Of a DNA stretch of 64,000 nucleotides, positions 11,236 through 20,915 are shown in pieces. The position numbers and the translations under genes were made by a program. The notes under the pieces were generated by a model. It did no database searches, had not been told where the DNA came from, and saw only the letters and a program-made list of their open reading frames with translations. The DNA is taken from the NCBI RefSeq assembly GCF_009905375.1, contig NC_133653.1:89021004-89085003 (forward strand), read 5' to 3'. The stretch is from Apium graveolens (taxonomy: Eukaryota; Streptophyta; Magnoliopsida; Apiales; Apiaceae). How positions within the stretch are numbered: the first letter of the stretch is position 1; each line of letters starts with the position of its first letter.

Positions 11236-11530
11236 CGGCTGTAGCACGAACCGCCATGTAATGTTCAATAGGCAGACAACTCTTGTCAATTACATCTCAT
11301 GTTATTCCCTAATCAAACTTTAGCCTCTTGAATAATTGAGTCTCGGCTGTAGCACGACAAACTCAATATTCTAAGTCAAGTCTAACCCAACATTCCGTAC
11401 AGTTGAATCAGTCCCCAAAGGCCCACGGCTGTAGCACGTACCAACCTTTAGATTCTTATTCAAAGTACACATCTCTATGTAATAGACAAGTATTTCTTAT
11501 TTCGAAATCAAAGCCCTCGGCTGTGGCACG
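11236..11530. repeat. Four spaced copies of CGGCTGTAGCACG
   Basis: CGGCTGTAGCACG occurs at 11236-11248, 11344-11356, 11426-11438 and, with one change (CGGCTGTGGCACG), 11518-11530. Spacing is 108, 82 and 92 bases. The sequence between copies is only loosely similar, so this is a dispersed motif rather than a simple tandem array. Confidence 0.85.
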
Positions 11531-12320
11531 AAACGACAATGATTCAAAAATAAGAATTACTTTCTACCATGTTGGAAGGCTATGACCGACACAAGCCCGT
11601 TGTGTCATTGGCCAATTACTACTTGATATTATTTAATTTTAGAGGGATTATATTACGTTACAATCATAATCATATTATAAAGAGATTCTTCCTTTTAAAT
11701 TAAATATTTCAAATCAATAATCAATAATCAGACGATTCCCAGATCGGGTGGAGCATTGTCAAGAGGCGTCACTTAATAACCCTTTCTTACAGATAGAAAT
11801 CTGTTGTTGACAGAATCATCCTTTCTCTAATATCGAAAATTCATATTCAATTATGTGTTTCACAAACACAAGAATCTCATGATTGTATTCATAATATTAT
11901 TTTTAAGGTTATGAAACAATTTCACTATACTAGGTTGTCTAACAAACGCCTTATGTTTATTTAAGTTCACCTAAATCTATCATCGCATGATAAACTAAGC
12001 ATATATCACATATATCAACATGAATAAACATCAAGGTAGGCATGTTATATCATCTAGCACATTATTCTAAGCATTATACATCTCTATGTATCACATGAAG
12101 CATTTAAAAGCAATTAAAACAGTCAAAAACAGCTTTAAAACACTTCATGGAAATATAAACAATTCAAAACTTTTATATAAACTAAAATTGATCACTCCAT
12201 TAGATCCGTCTCGGAAAAACGAATCCAACGGTATATTGCACGCCTAAAACGGAGTTACGAAACTCCCAGAAAATCAATTTTAAAATCAACAGACGGCCTT
12301 TTAAGCCATTAAAGGGTGTA

Positions 12321-12375
12321 ACGCATTCCGTGAATGCGCCACAGGTGTGTAACGCATTCCCAGAATGCGTTACAC
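12321..12375 (-). other. Two related hairpins in copia leader
   Basis: GTGTAACGCATTC (12347-12359) pairs perfectly over 13 bp with 12363-12375 around a 3-base loop. Just upstream, CGCATTC (12322-12328) pairs over 7 bp with GAATGCG (12332-12338) around loop CGT. Both share the core AACGCATTC, so this is a duplicated stem-loop. Confidence 0.8.
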
Positions 12376-12820
12376 CCCTATATTTTTTTATTTTTTTTTA
12401 TTTTTCTGCACCAGCCGCCGTGGCCTGCTACCTAGAAAACCGTGCATCTGACTTCTCTGACTTTGTACCTTTCCCGACAGCATACAACAGCAAACAATAC
12501 AACAGGTGCAGATATATATTTACAGCCATACAAACATATATATATATAATATATATATTTACTTATTAAATTACTAATTTTAATTGAAACAACTTCAAAA
12601 ATTCATAATAAAAAATCTATACATCATAAAATTATGAAAAAAATACCCAGACGATCTACAACACTTGTAGAACCCAGATCAACATTCAAAATTATTCTGA
12701 GAAACGATTTCTCATCAGACAAAATTAATCCATAATATAACTTGTAAAAATCATAATTAATTCATACAAGCATATAAAATTCTGAAATTTTTACCACAGA
12801 TCTATATGCATACAACCTAT

Positions 12821-12832
12821 GCTCTGATACCA
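12821..12832 (-). other. tRNA-iMet primer binding site, nested copia
   Basis: On the minus strand TGGTATCAGAGC lies one base from the LTR. This is the classic plant copia primer site for initiator tRNA-Met, and it fixes the element's orientation. Confidence 0.93.
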
Positions 12833-12833
12833 A

Positions 12834-14507
12834 TGTTGGATTTTTAAACGCAGCGGGGGCATGACAAAACACTTTTACACATACAAAATCCAAATAAAAG
12901 CATATAAATCGTGAATAAAAATTCGAGGGATCGAATATAACCTTTTAAAATAATTCGGAGATAGCGATCAGAGATCTTTAGCAGTTGCTCCTCAAGTGTG
13001 AAGCACTCCACCGGTATCCACCAAGAAAACGATGTTAAGGAGGAGGAAGAAGGTGGAGAGAATTGGGTTTTCCAAACTTTTTGGGTTTTCGGGTTCGATG
13101 TGGGTTTGAATAAAATAGGGTCTATAATAGTGTATTTATAGGCAAAATTTTCAGCTAAAATTTTCCCATAAATATTATTATTATTATCCCATTTATTATT
13201 CTAATTAATAATTAAAACACCTTTTAATCATTAATCTTTTTTCTAAACACTTTAGAAATAATTCTCTCTCTTGATTTAATTTCCAAAAATTAAATCCTTT
13301 AATTAATAATATTAAGAACTTTTCTTAATTAATTTATAATCAATTAAATCTCATTTAATCAATTATTAAATTTGCCAATTAATTATTTATTTCACAAATA
13401 AATAATTATTAGTCATTATTAATTAATTCCTCCACCATTTAATCATTCTCTTTTTATGGTGTGACCCTGTAGGTTCAATATTAAGCCGGTAGTAGAAATA
13501 AATAATAATAAAACTATTTTATCATTATTTATATAAATTCTCTAATTTATTAAATATGATTAATTAATTAATCACATTTATTCTACATCGTGAGTGATGC
13601 TTCTCAACATATCGCGACTATCCGGATAATATGAATTCACTGCTTAGAATACCAAGAACCTGTCAGTGAATAGTTACCGTACAATAAACTCCTTCTACCC
13701 TACAATGTCCCGATTAAATACAAGGCATGAATCTTGTGTCAAGCCTATCTAATTCAATCACTTGCTTACCATTTACTATGCGTAGTTCTATGCAAATTAG
13801 AAACTCCTTTCTAATTTCATTCACTCTGGCCAGAGATTCCTGAACCAGCATAAGTGGATCAGCCTTGAACATTCGCTTCCTTTACTGGAAGGAGTAGATC
13901 CTTTATTGATCATACACTATCTTCGTGTACAAATTCCTATACCCAGAAGAGCCCTAATAATTGTCCCTAGAGACTAAGAACTAAACCAAAGCATAGTTCA
14001 GTGTACACAAGATGACTATGATGACCTCAAGTCTAAGGATACTTGTACAACTATCACTATGTGAACAACTGCTGACACGTGAGTGAACTCCATCAGTTGT
14101 TCAGCTGTGCGAGTCATGTTCAGTGAACTTATTCTATAATAAGCACCTACATACTAGCTATAGTGTCGCCACACAAATGTCTATGAGAACAGACATCCTT
14201 CATAATGAAGCAAGCATAGTATGTACCGATCTTTGCGGATTATTAATTACCAATTAGTAATCCTATGACCAGGAACTATTTAAGTTTAGAGTTATCATCT
14301 TTTTAGGTCTCACTATTATGATCTCATCATAATCCATAAAAAGCTTTACTCTAAACTATAGTATATCTTATTTAAACACTTAAATAGATAAAGCCCGTAA
14401 TAAAAACAAAACAAGTCTTTTCTTAATATCAATGAAATCAAAACAGATTACATAAAAGTTATTCCTAAATCCTAATACACGATTGGACTTAGGACATATT
14501 CCTTTCA
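12834..14507 (-). repeat. Nested copia LTR, right copy (5' LTR)
   Basis: 1674 bp, same ends and length as 6560-8233. By orientation it is the 5' LTR and carries the promoter. Differences from the partner are scattered point changes. Confidence 0.95.
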
Positions 14508-14930
14508 GCAACTCCCTTCATGTTGGCATATGGGGCAGAGGCAGTAGTTCCCGTGGAGATATCACATTCCTCTCCAAGGATTCAGGCTTTCAATGCTGAG
14601 GAAAATGAGGAAGGACGAAGGTTAGCTCTGGACTTAATCGACGAAGTGCGAGATGGGGCACATGCAAAGATAGTAGAGTATCAGAAGAAGGCTTCATTCT
14701 ACTACAACCTAAGGGTTAAAGAAAGATTTTTCAAACAAGGTGACCTGGTCTTGAGGAAGATAGAATCTTCTGGGGTAGGACAGAAAGGGAAGCTTGCCCC
14801 GAATTGGGAAGGGCCGTACAGAGTCAAGAGTGTTCAAGGTAGAGGAACCTACAAGCTAGAGACTATGGATGGTTTTGAAGTCCCGAGAACTTGGCATGCA
14901 TAAAACCTGAAGGTTTACTATGTGTAGGGC
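14508..14930 (+). pseudogene. pol: Tat integrase, C-terminal part
   Basis: After the duplicated GCAAC the integrase reading frame resumes with PFMLAYGAEAVVPVEI, the expected next residues of the interrupted core. It continues through the coiled DEVRDGAHAKIVEYQKK stretch to the GPY/F-type module (PNWEGPYRVKSVQGRGTYKLE, about 14797-14860). A TAA at 14901 ends the frame slightly early; NLKVYYV follows in frame, so the original protein probably ended near 14930. Confidence 0.88.
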
Positions 14931-15239
14931 AGTTGGATACGATTCTCACTTGTCAAGATGGCGAGTAGGTTGAAAAGCACCTTGAAGCTTTGCTTGCTTA
15001 TGATTTATATGTTCTAGTTTTATTTTGAAGTTTATTAAGACTTGTGTAAGGGACGAATCCCAGACAATGTATAGAAATTTATTATTTCTTCAAAGTATGT
15101 TTATGGCCTAACAAGTAAAAACCAAATGCATGGATGCAAGCATAAAAGGTGATAAATAAAATAGATCGGATAAATATTACAAGAAGTTCGATAAATAAAG
15201 TCTCGAAAATAAGACAAGCCACGCAGGGCTGAAAAAACT
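14931..15239. other. Spacer between sense and antisense genes
   Basis: About 300 bp of AT-rich sequence separate the end of integrase from the stop of the convergent antisense gene. It may hold both 3' ends, but I see no definite terminator signal. Confidence 0.5.
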
Positions 15240-15791
15240 CTAAGGAGCTGAGGTACCCTCGGCATCCATATCATCGTCCTCTCCGCTCTCGCTGGATGTC
15301 TCTGTCGTCTCGGAGGAGGAGGAAGAGCTATCGTCCTCAGCAGGTCTGGAAGAAGACTCGGGAGGAGGAAGGAGTGGATCCTGAGGAACATGATCCGAGA
15401 CAACTACTCGGATACGAAACCTCTGTAGCAAAGCCTCGTCATCAGGGCAGACATAATCCGCCGGGTTAATATCAGGACAAGCCTCGTTCACGGTCCCAAG
15501 GGTCGTGTCCCAACCAGTCCTAAAAAACCCGGGAAATACTGAATCATCCCTAATCCTCATGGATTGGGCAAACTCCTCCGAGTCCAGATAGTTGTCTATA
15601 GCTTTATCCTTCTCCGCCCGAAGTACCACCAGCTCGGCGTTAGATTCTCCGAGTTCTTCCTCCTTGCGCTTGAGCTTCTTCTCCAGGGTAGCATACTTCT
15701 TCTGTTGCCTCCTAAGGGCATTATCGGCCTTATCAGAAGCCCACTTCCATGACTCGGCTTGCCTCACAGCGCCTTGAAAATAGGCGTTAGA

Positions 15792-15872
15792 CTGAAACAA
15801 AGCAATCAGCAAAGTATAAGGCAAGAAAATGCTACAAGAATGAAAGATAAGTTTAAAAAAGAAGAGGCATAC
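15792..15872 (-). other. Probable intron 2 of antisense gene
   Basis: Minus strand: donor GTATGCCTC after TGGCTTCG, acceptor TTTGTTTCAG before TCTAACGCC; 81 bp, T-rich. It is a multiple of three without a stop. Read through, it gives a hydrophobic, low-complexity insert (CLFFFKLIFHSC and on) unlike the hydrophilic flanks, which is why I read it as intron. Confidence 0.72.
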
Positions 15873-16255
15873 CGAAGCCAGAGACTGAGCTCCCATGAGC
15901 TTAATCCTCTCAAGGTCAGGGGTGGCCACCACGTCAGTAAAGTCCTTGGGAGTCACGCTATGGTAGGACCAATCCCAAGCATGCTTCGTGGAACCAACCA
16001 CGGTATCCCCTCGGCGGAATCCCCAGAGAGGCTGAAAGGCGCCTGTAGCAGCAGCAGCAGGGGCAGCAGCAGTGATAGGAGCATTATGGCCCTTAGCTCC
16101 TTCAGTTGAAGCCTCCCCTATAGGCTTCTTGTGCTTTCTCAAGAAGATAGGCTCTGTCACCTTTCCCCGGGTGTCTAGGCTTGCGAGCCGAGCTTTCTTC
16201 ATCCTAGCAGTCTCTTCAACAGGAGGAACATTGTCCTAGTTAATCTCCTTAGCAG

Positions 16256-16336
16256 CTGCAAAACAAGGCAAAAAACAAAATAAGTGATGTTAATAATGCA
16301 TGAAATGAAATAAAGATGATAAGGGAAGAAAAATAC
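16256..16336 (-). other. Probable intron 1 of antisense gene
   Basis: Minus strand: donor GTATTTTTC after CAACATG, acceptor TTGTTTTGCAG before CTGCTAAGG; 81 bp and T-rich. Removing it keeps the frame (…SQH then AAKEIN), whereas reading through meets a stop at 16290. Confidence 0.75.
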
Positions 16337-17298
16337 CATGTTGAGAAACAGAGGATAGTCCCACGTGAATGAGGGAGAACTCCTCTAAGAGAGTCCAGCT
16401 GGTAGTAGTGTCGTTGTCCTGAGTAAGCCCATTATAAATAATAGTTTCCTCAGGAGTTAAGTGAATGGATTTGAGGCTACCATCACTGACCTTCCCGAAA
16501 GAAGATCGGAAGAGTGTGCCCCAGTCACCATTCTCCCAACGTAACCCAACGAAACTATTCCTCAAATTTTGGTTGTTGTCGGGAATGGAGGCGCTGTTAA
16601 AGATATGTTTACTTTTGGGCCTTTGCTTAACATAGACCCAACCACAAATACTGGAAGAGCTATTATAGCACTGAAAGACTTTCCTAAAAACAGCTATGGA
16701 AAGGGAAAAACCCTCCCTAAGGCAGCAGACCATAAAACATAAAATGTTCCTCCAAGTGTTTGGAGGAAGCTGACACGGGTTGATTTGTAAATCAGCTAAA
16801 AGATGAGGAATAAAAGGGTGGAAAGGAAACCTAAGCCCGGCATTAAGGGCATCTGTGTAAATAAAGAGAGTGTCGGGTCTCCAATGGCAAGTACGGTCAC
16901 CATCAGAGACTGGAACTAATCTACGAGGAGGAAGGACATTATAACGTGCATTTAGTTTATCGAAATCTATGTTGTGCCAAGTATTACAATGATTAAAAGA
17001 ATCGAGATATACAGTAGAGGGATATTCATCCCCCCTAGTGTTAATCATATCGATTAAAGACATATACGAAGAACGGATCTCGATATCCTTACCTCATTTT
17101 GAAGCCGAGGCTATCTTTGCCGCCCTCTCGGAACTCTTGTCAGCCATTAGTAAGCTGGAAAAAGCCTGAAGTTGGAAAACTAAGGGAGGGGATTTGAGAG
17201 AGGAAAGGTTAGAAGGAAGGGGGAAGGATGAGGGGAAGTTATGAAATGAGTAGACAGGTGAAATGAGAGGTGTGGAGAAATCAAACTCTCACCCCATC

Positions 17299-17306
17299 TT
17301 TATATA
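17299..17306 (-). promoter_or_regulatory. TATA box of antisense gene
   Basis: Minus strand context TGGCTATATAAAGATGG, with TATATAAA at 17306-17299, about 150 bp upstream of the antisense ATG. A CT/AC-rich leader follows (about 17290-17150). This is a good plant core promoter match located well inside the retroelement. Confidence 0.6.
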
Positions 17307-17689
17307 GCCAAGGAAGGGGGATAATGGGCCTTAAAAAAGCCCATTTGGGCCCAAAAACTAGAAGGTTCTGGAATTATCCAGAGAATTCCAGTAAAAAACA
17401 AAAGAAAAACTTAAGTTTTTAGGAGATTCTGGAAGAATCTGGAAGAATCCTAGAAGAGTTTGGAATTTGGGCTCAGAAATGAGGCCCAATTCTAGAAAAA
17501 CCTTGAAAAAGTCAAGCCCAGTTAAGGGCCCAAGTATTTAAAAAGCCCAGGTAAAAAGGCCTCTGTATTAGGCCCAAGTGATTTTAGGGGTGAAAAAGAA
17601 AAACCCATTAGAAGGGTTGGCCCAAGAAAATTTAGCCCAGATTTAAGGGCCCAAATCTAAAGTATATGCAAAAAATCATTATGTAAATA

Positions 17690-18210
17690 TTCCTGACCCA
17701 TTCGACCAGAAAACATAAAGAAATCCTGGTCGAATGGCTTGAGGTCGAAACCCTGTCGATCAAGGCTAAAAAATAGCCTTAATTCGACCAGAAAGAAGAT
17801 CCTCGACCAAGAAACACGAAGGAATCCTGATCGAAGCTCCTGAGGTCAAAGTTTTGTCGATCAAGGCTGAAAAATAAGCTTAATTCGACCAGAATTTAGA
17901 CTCATTCGACTAGAAATCAAGAGAAAATCCTGGTCGAACCAATCCTGCTCGAAATAGCTTCGACCAAGGCAAGAAAGATGGTTAATTCGGTCAGAAACAC
18001 AAGAATCCTGACCGAAAGGGACAAAAATCCTAGTCAAAAAATTCCTAGTCGACAAAAAAAAGGGGAAAAATCCTGGCCGAAATTCGGCCAGGATTCCTGA
18101 TCGAATGCATCCTCCTCGAAAAGCCTTCGACCAAGGCACAACAGAGGTTAATTCGACCAGGATCCTGGTCGAACAGGATTCCTGGTCGAACAGGATTCCT
18201 GGTCGAAATC
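17690..18210. repeat. TTCGACCAG / CTGGTCGAA inverted-repeat array
   Basis: Many copies of TTCGACCAG and of its complement CTGGTCGAA alternate across about 500 bp, with AAGAATCC or AGGATTC between them. At 18152-18173 two arms join into a perfect 22-nt palindrome centred on GGATCC. A 17-bp direct repeat follows at about 18165-18205. The RNA could fold extensively. Confidence 0.85.
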
Positions 18211-18329
18211 TGTATAAAAAAAAGAAAAAAGGAAAAAGGGGAAAAAAGAGAAGGAAAAATTCCTGGAAAATTACAGAAAGATAAGGAAATTCCTTAAAAT
18301 ATTTTCTGAAAAATGCTAATATTTTCAGA

Positions 18330-18645
18330 AATAAGGAATAAATCCAGAAAAATAAGGATAAATCCAAGAAATTAAGGGAAAAATCCAGTAAAATAAGGAT
18401 AAATCCCAGAAATTAAGGGAAAAAATCCAGAAAAATAAGGATAAATCCCAGAAATTAAGGGAAAAAATCCATAAAAATAAGGATAAATCCCAGAAATTAA
18501 GGGAAAAATCCAGAAAAATAAGGATAAATCCCAAAAATTAAGAGAAAAATCCAGAAAATTAAGGATAAATCCTAGAAATTAAGGGAAAAATCCAGAAAAT
18601 TAGGGAAAAATCCCAGAATTAAGGGAAAAATTCCTGAAAATTAAG
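18330..18645. repeat. 42-bp AT-rich tandem repeat
   Basis: About seven copies of a unit near 42 bp built from AAGGATAAATCCCAGAAATT and AAGGGAAAAATCCAG, degenerating at both ends. It produces spurious Phe/Leu/Trp-rich open frames on the minus strand that are not genes. Confidence 0.88.
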
Positions 18646-18769
18646 ATAATTCCTGAATAAAAGGAACAATCATTGTAAACGTGTAGGTCGCTCCACACTT
18701 TACGCAAAAACGAAACCCTGTAAGGGAATGAATAGACTTAACTTCTGCGAAACCTAATCAATGTTTCCC

Positions 18770-18786
18770 AAAAGTTGGGGGGCAAA
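18770..18786 (+). other. Polypurine tract of Tat element
   Basis: AAAAGTTGGGGGGCAAA lies immediately before the 3' LTR, the usual place and composition for the plus-strand primer. Confidence 0.8.
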
Positions 18787-19356
18787 TGATAGGGATAAAT
18801 AAATCCCGATTACATAATTAAATATTACAGTTTGGGCTGCAAGGCCCAATAAGAAGATGTATGACATTCAGACCAGAAAGGTTAACATGTTGATCAGGAC
18901 TGATGGACCAGATCAGGCCTAATGGAACAAAGAAGGCCCAAAAACCCTGATTATTTATTAATTATGAAATTAATAAATAAGGGAGAAAAACAGCTATTAA
19001 GATAAGTCCTAGTAAGGATATAAATCCTTGTAGATTGGCCTGCAAGGAACCTCATGGGATAAGAAATCAGCTTCCTATTCCCTAGGACTCCTAAGTCTAT
19101 CCTAATTCAGAGACTTGACCACCAAGTCTCCTATACCAAGTCCAATTCAAGGACTCCCACATCTATATAAGGGGTCTCACCCCACAAATCAGAACTACGT
19201 TTTCTGACTTGATCCTTGGCAATCAGCAAGGTACGTAGGCATCTTGTTAAGGCAGATTGAGTCACGAAACACAAGAGCAGTCAAAACGAGCCTTGAAGCT
19301 CACGTTCCTTAGTACTAAATACAGCAATTATATATATTAGTTTTTAATCCATAACA
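18787..19356 (+). repeat. Tat element 3' LTR
   Basis: 570 bp, TG...CA, matching 652-1217. It is followed by the target duplication GGCTC (19357-19361), so this end is intact. Confidence 0.93.
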
Positions 19357-19361
19357 GGCTC

Positions 19362-19532
19362 ATTTACCTAAATGAGCCGGCTCGAATCGACTCATGAAAT
19401 TAAACGAGTCGAGTTCGGGCAGAGGTTTAGGCTCAGTTAGTTAAACGAGTCGGCTCGGCTCGACTCGATTAATATTGGCTCGAATTACGCCCGACTCGAA
19501 ACTCGGCTCGCTCGGCCTGAATGACAGCCCTA
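19362..19532. repeat. TCGAG-rich repeat, right half, possibly hAT-like
   Basis: This continues the motifs of 447-646 (AAACGAGTCGAGTTCGGGC, GGCTCGGCTCGACTCG) and ends in GAATGACAGCCCTA, which looks like a hAT terminal inverted repeat. Together with the left half it marks the target into which Tat inserted. Confidence 0.42.
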
Positions 19533-20677
19533 ACGGCCCGAGTTAACTCATTTTTTGGGGTAAAATCGAAATTAGAACCGGAATCAAAGATCTAGATTTT
19601 ATAAATCAGAAACTGCAACCACGTCCAATTCATTGATTGGGTTTTTTTTTCAAAACCTCAATTCAGTTTGTATCAGCTCGGTTTCAATTTTATAGCCGAA
19701 CAAAATAAAAATAATATAAAAATTACAATTTAAGTAAAAAAAAACTTAGTTAAAGAATAATTTTTGTAACCACTGGAAATTTCGTAACGTAATAAAGTAT
19801 GATTTCAGTGGTATGAATATAAATTATGTGATTAAGTGATGATTAATTGTCTTTATTGTATATTAGTATCAGGTAGCGTAGATAGATATGTTCCAATTTA
19901 AAGAGTTAGCTTAGGGGTTAAACTGTGTTGTCGGGCCGTCACGTAGAACGGAACCCATCTTAAAAATGGATTAAAGTGTTTAAATGTGAAATATGTGTGT
20001 TTATGTGAAATGGAATATTTAAGTAAGTATTACGTTCTAGTGACGTGTCGGTTGGTAAAGGTAATTGTGAAGCGTAATTGAAACGCTGAGCGTCGGGCCG
20101 TCAGGCAGAACGTGACCTGATCCGCGAAAAGAGGAATAATAATAAAAATGGAAATTTTATGATCAGATATGAGTTGTGATGTGTGAATATATGTGCTTGC
20201 TTGTCTGTATGCATGATTACGTGATCTGTTAATTTTTAAACGGATTTAAGGAATTATTTGATTTAAAATAAGGATTATTGGACCTTTATGTATTTTTATA
20301 AAATTATTCGAGTAAGGTCAAGGTGTGAGACTAGTTGTGTTATCTTCAAAATAGTTCTAGAGACTTTCTAAAAGTGATAGACGGATTTATTTCGTGATCG
20401 TTGCATTTTAAAATGATTTTATGGAGCTAAAATGCTATTTTCAGCATAATCTTGTAAAATCCGTATATAATCAACCGTTCGCTCAAAAATTATTCCAAAA
20501 ATATGGCTGAAAAGCTAATTTCGAGATCTACATTCTAAAATTATTATTCGTTTAATTCTCATCTTTTTCCGGGAGAGCTATTTCTTGATTAAATTCATTT
20601 TTGGATTGAAAATAAGAGAGAAAAGGAAAAGAAATGTAAAAGTGTGGTACAATGACCACACTACCCTCCCAAGTCAA

Positions 20678-20685
20678 TATAAATA
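20678..20685 (+). promoter_or_regulatory. Candidate TATA box
   Basis: TATAAATA in the context GTCAATATAAATACTCCC, about 70 bp before the CT tract. The same octamer occurs in the LTR starting at 60913 (61488-61495). Confidence 0.45.
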
Positions 20686-20750
20686 CTCCCTCCCCTCCCC
20701 CTTTTCTTTCTCTTCACCCGGCCACTCCCTCATCTCTCACACATTCTCTC

Positions 20751-20751
<1 letters not shown>

Positions 20752-20841
<90 letters not shown>

Positions 20842-20850
20842 CCTCTCCCT

Positions 20851-20912
<62 letters not shown>
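20752..20912. repeat. CT microsatellite
   Basis: About 160 bp of nearly pure (CT)n, interrupted once by CCCTCTCCCT units near 20838-20862. It gives long Ser-Leu and Arg-Glu frames on the two strands that have no coding meaning. Confidence 0.97.

Positions 20913-20915
<3 letters not shown>

Larger units (their letters stand above)
11033..12820 (-). other. Long untranslated leader of nested copia
   Basis: 1.8 kb between the primer site and gag with no meaningful coding sequence. It contains four copies of a 13-mer (11236-11530), two related hairpins (12321-12375) and a TA microsatellite (about 12535-12560). Copia leaders are usually much shorter than this, so it may hold a packaging signal or accumulated insertions. 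Confidence 0.75.
6560..14507 (-). mobile_element. Ty1/copia element nested in Tat integrase
   Basis: Two LTRs of equal length (1674 bp; 6560-8233 and 12834-14507) flank 4600 bp, with the target duplication GCAAC on both sides. The primer site is on the minus strand at 12832-12821 (TGGTATCAGAGC, initiator tRNA-Met) and the polypurine tract is at 8242-8234, so transcription runs right to left. Gag is open, but protease, integrase and RT/RNase H carry large internal deletions and stops, so the element is not autonomous. Order on the minus strand is gag, protease, integrase, RT, RNase H, the copia order. The LTRs differ at only a few tens of positions by eye. Confidence 0.95.
15240..17147 (-). 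pseudogene. Antisense gene of Tat element, three exons
   Basis: Reading leftward from the ATG at 17147, exon 1 (17147-16337) encodes a start MADKSSERAAKIAS and a domain with LNAGLRFPFHPFI and LPPNTWRNILCFMVC. These resemble the plant 'putative gypsy-type transposon' family (Pfam Transposase_28, by recollection). An 81-bp GT-AG intron (16336-16256) joins to exon 2 in frame. A second 81-bp GT-AG intron (15872-15792) is followed by a charged coiled coil (LEKKLKRKEEELGESNAELVVL cut short here at LGE) and a Ser/Asp/Glu-rich acidic tail. One stop lies in exon 1 (TGA near 17096) and one in exon 2 (TAG, 16237-16235 region), both explicable as CGA-to-TGA and CAG-to-TAG. A TATA box lies about 150 bp upstream. 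Extra antisense ORFs are known in Tat elements; their role is unknown. A rival reading is a captured host gene. Confidence 0.75.
652..19356 (+). mobile_element. Tat-type Ty3/gypsy retrotransposon, with nested copia
   Basis: The element is bounded by LTRs at 652-1217 and 18787-19356, both starting TGATAGGGATA. A 5-bp target duplication GGCTC flanks it at 647-651 and 19357-19361. Internal order is primer site, gag, protease, RT, RNase H, second RNase H, integrase, a long 3' region with an antisense gene, polypurine tract and LTR. Two RNase H domains plus an extra antisense ORF are established traits of the Tat clade. Gag, protease and RT share one frame with point stops, and one frameshift precedes the second RNase H. 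A copia element (6560-14507) interrupts the integrase. Without it the element is about 10.8 kb. Confidence 0.93.

Noticed and set aside
12534..12560. TA-rich run as a promoter for copia
   Set aside because: It is a simple TA microsatellite in the leader, downstream of the LTR where the promoter should be.
15592..16109. Plus-strand frames across the antisense gene
   Set aside because: They are shadows of the minus-strand exons and cross the inferred introns.
17035..17092. An additional 58-bp intron near the start of the antisense gene (GTAAGG...CTAG)
   Set aside because: It is shorter than usual plant introns, and the frame continues across it with a single TGA that is better read as a mutated CGA codon.
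17861..18534. Minus-strand frames rich in Phe, Leu and Trp
   Set aside because: They come from the palindromic and 42-bp tandem repeats and have no other support.
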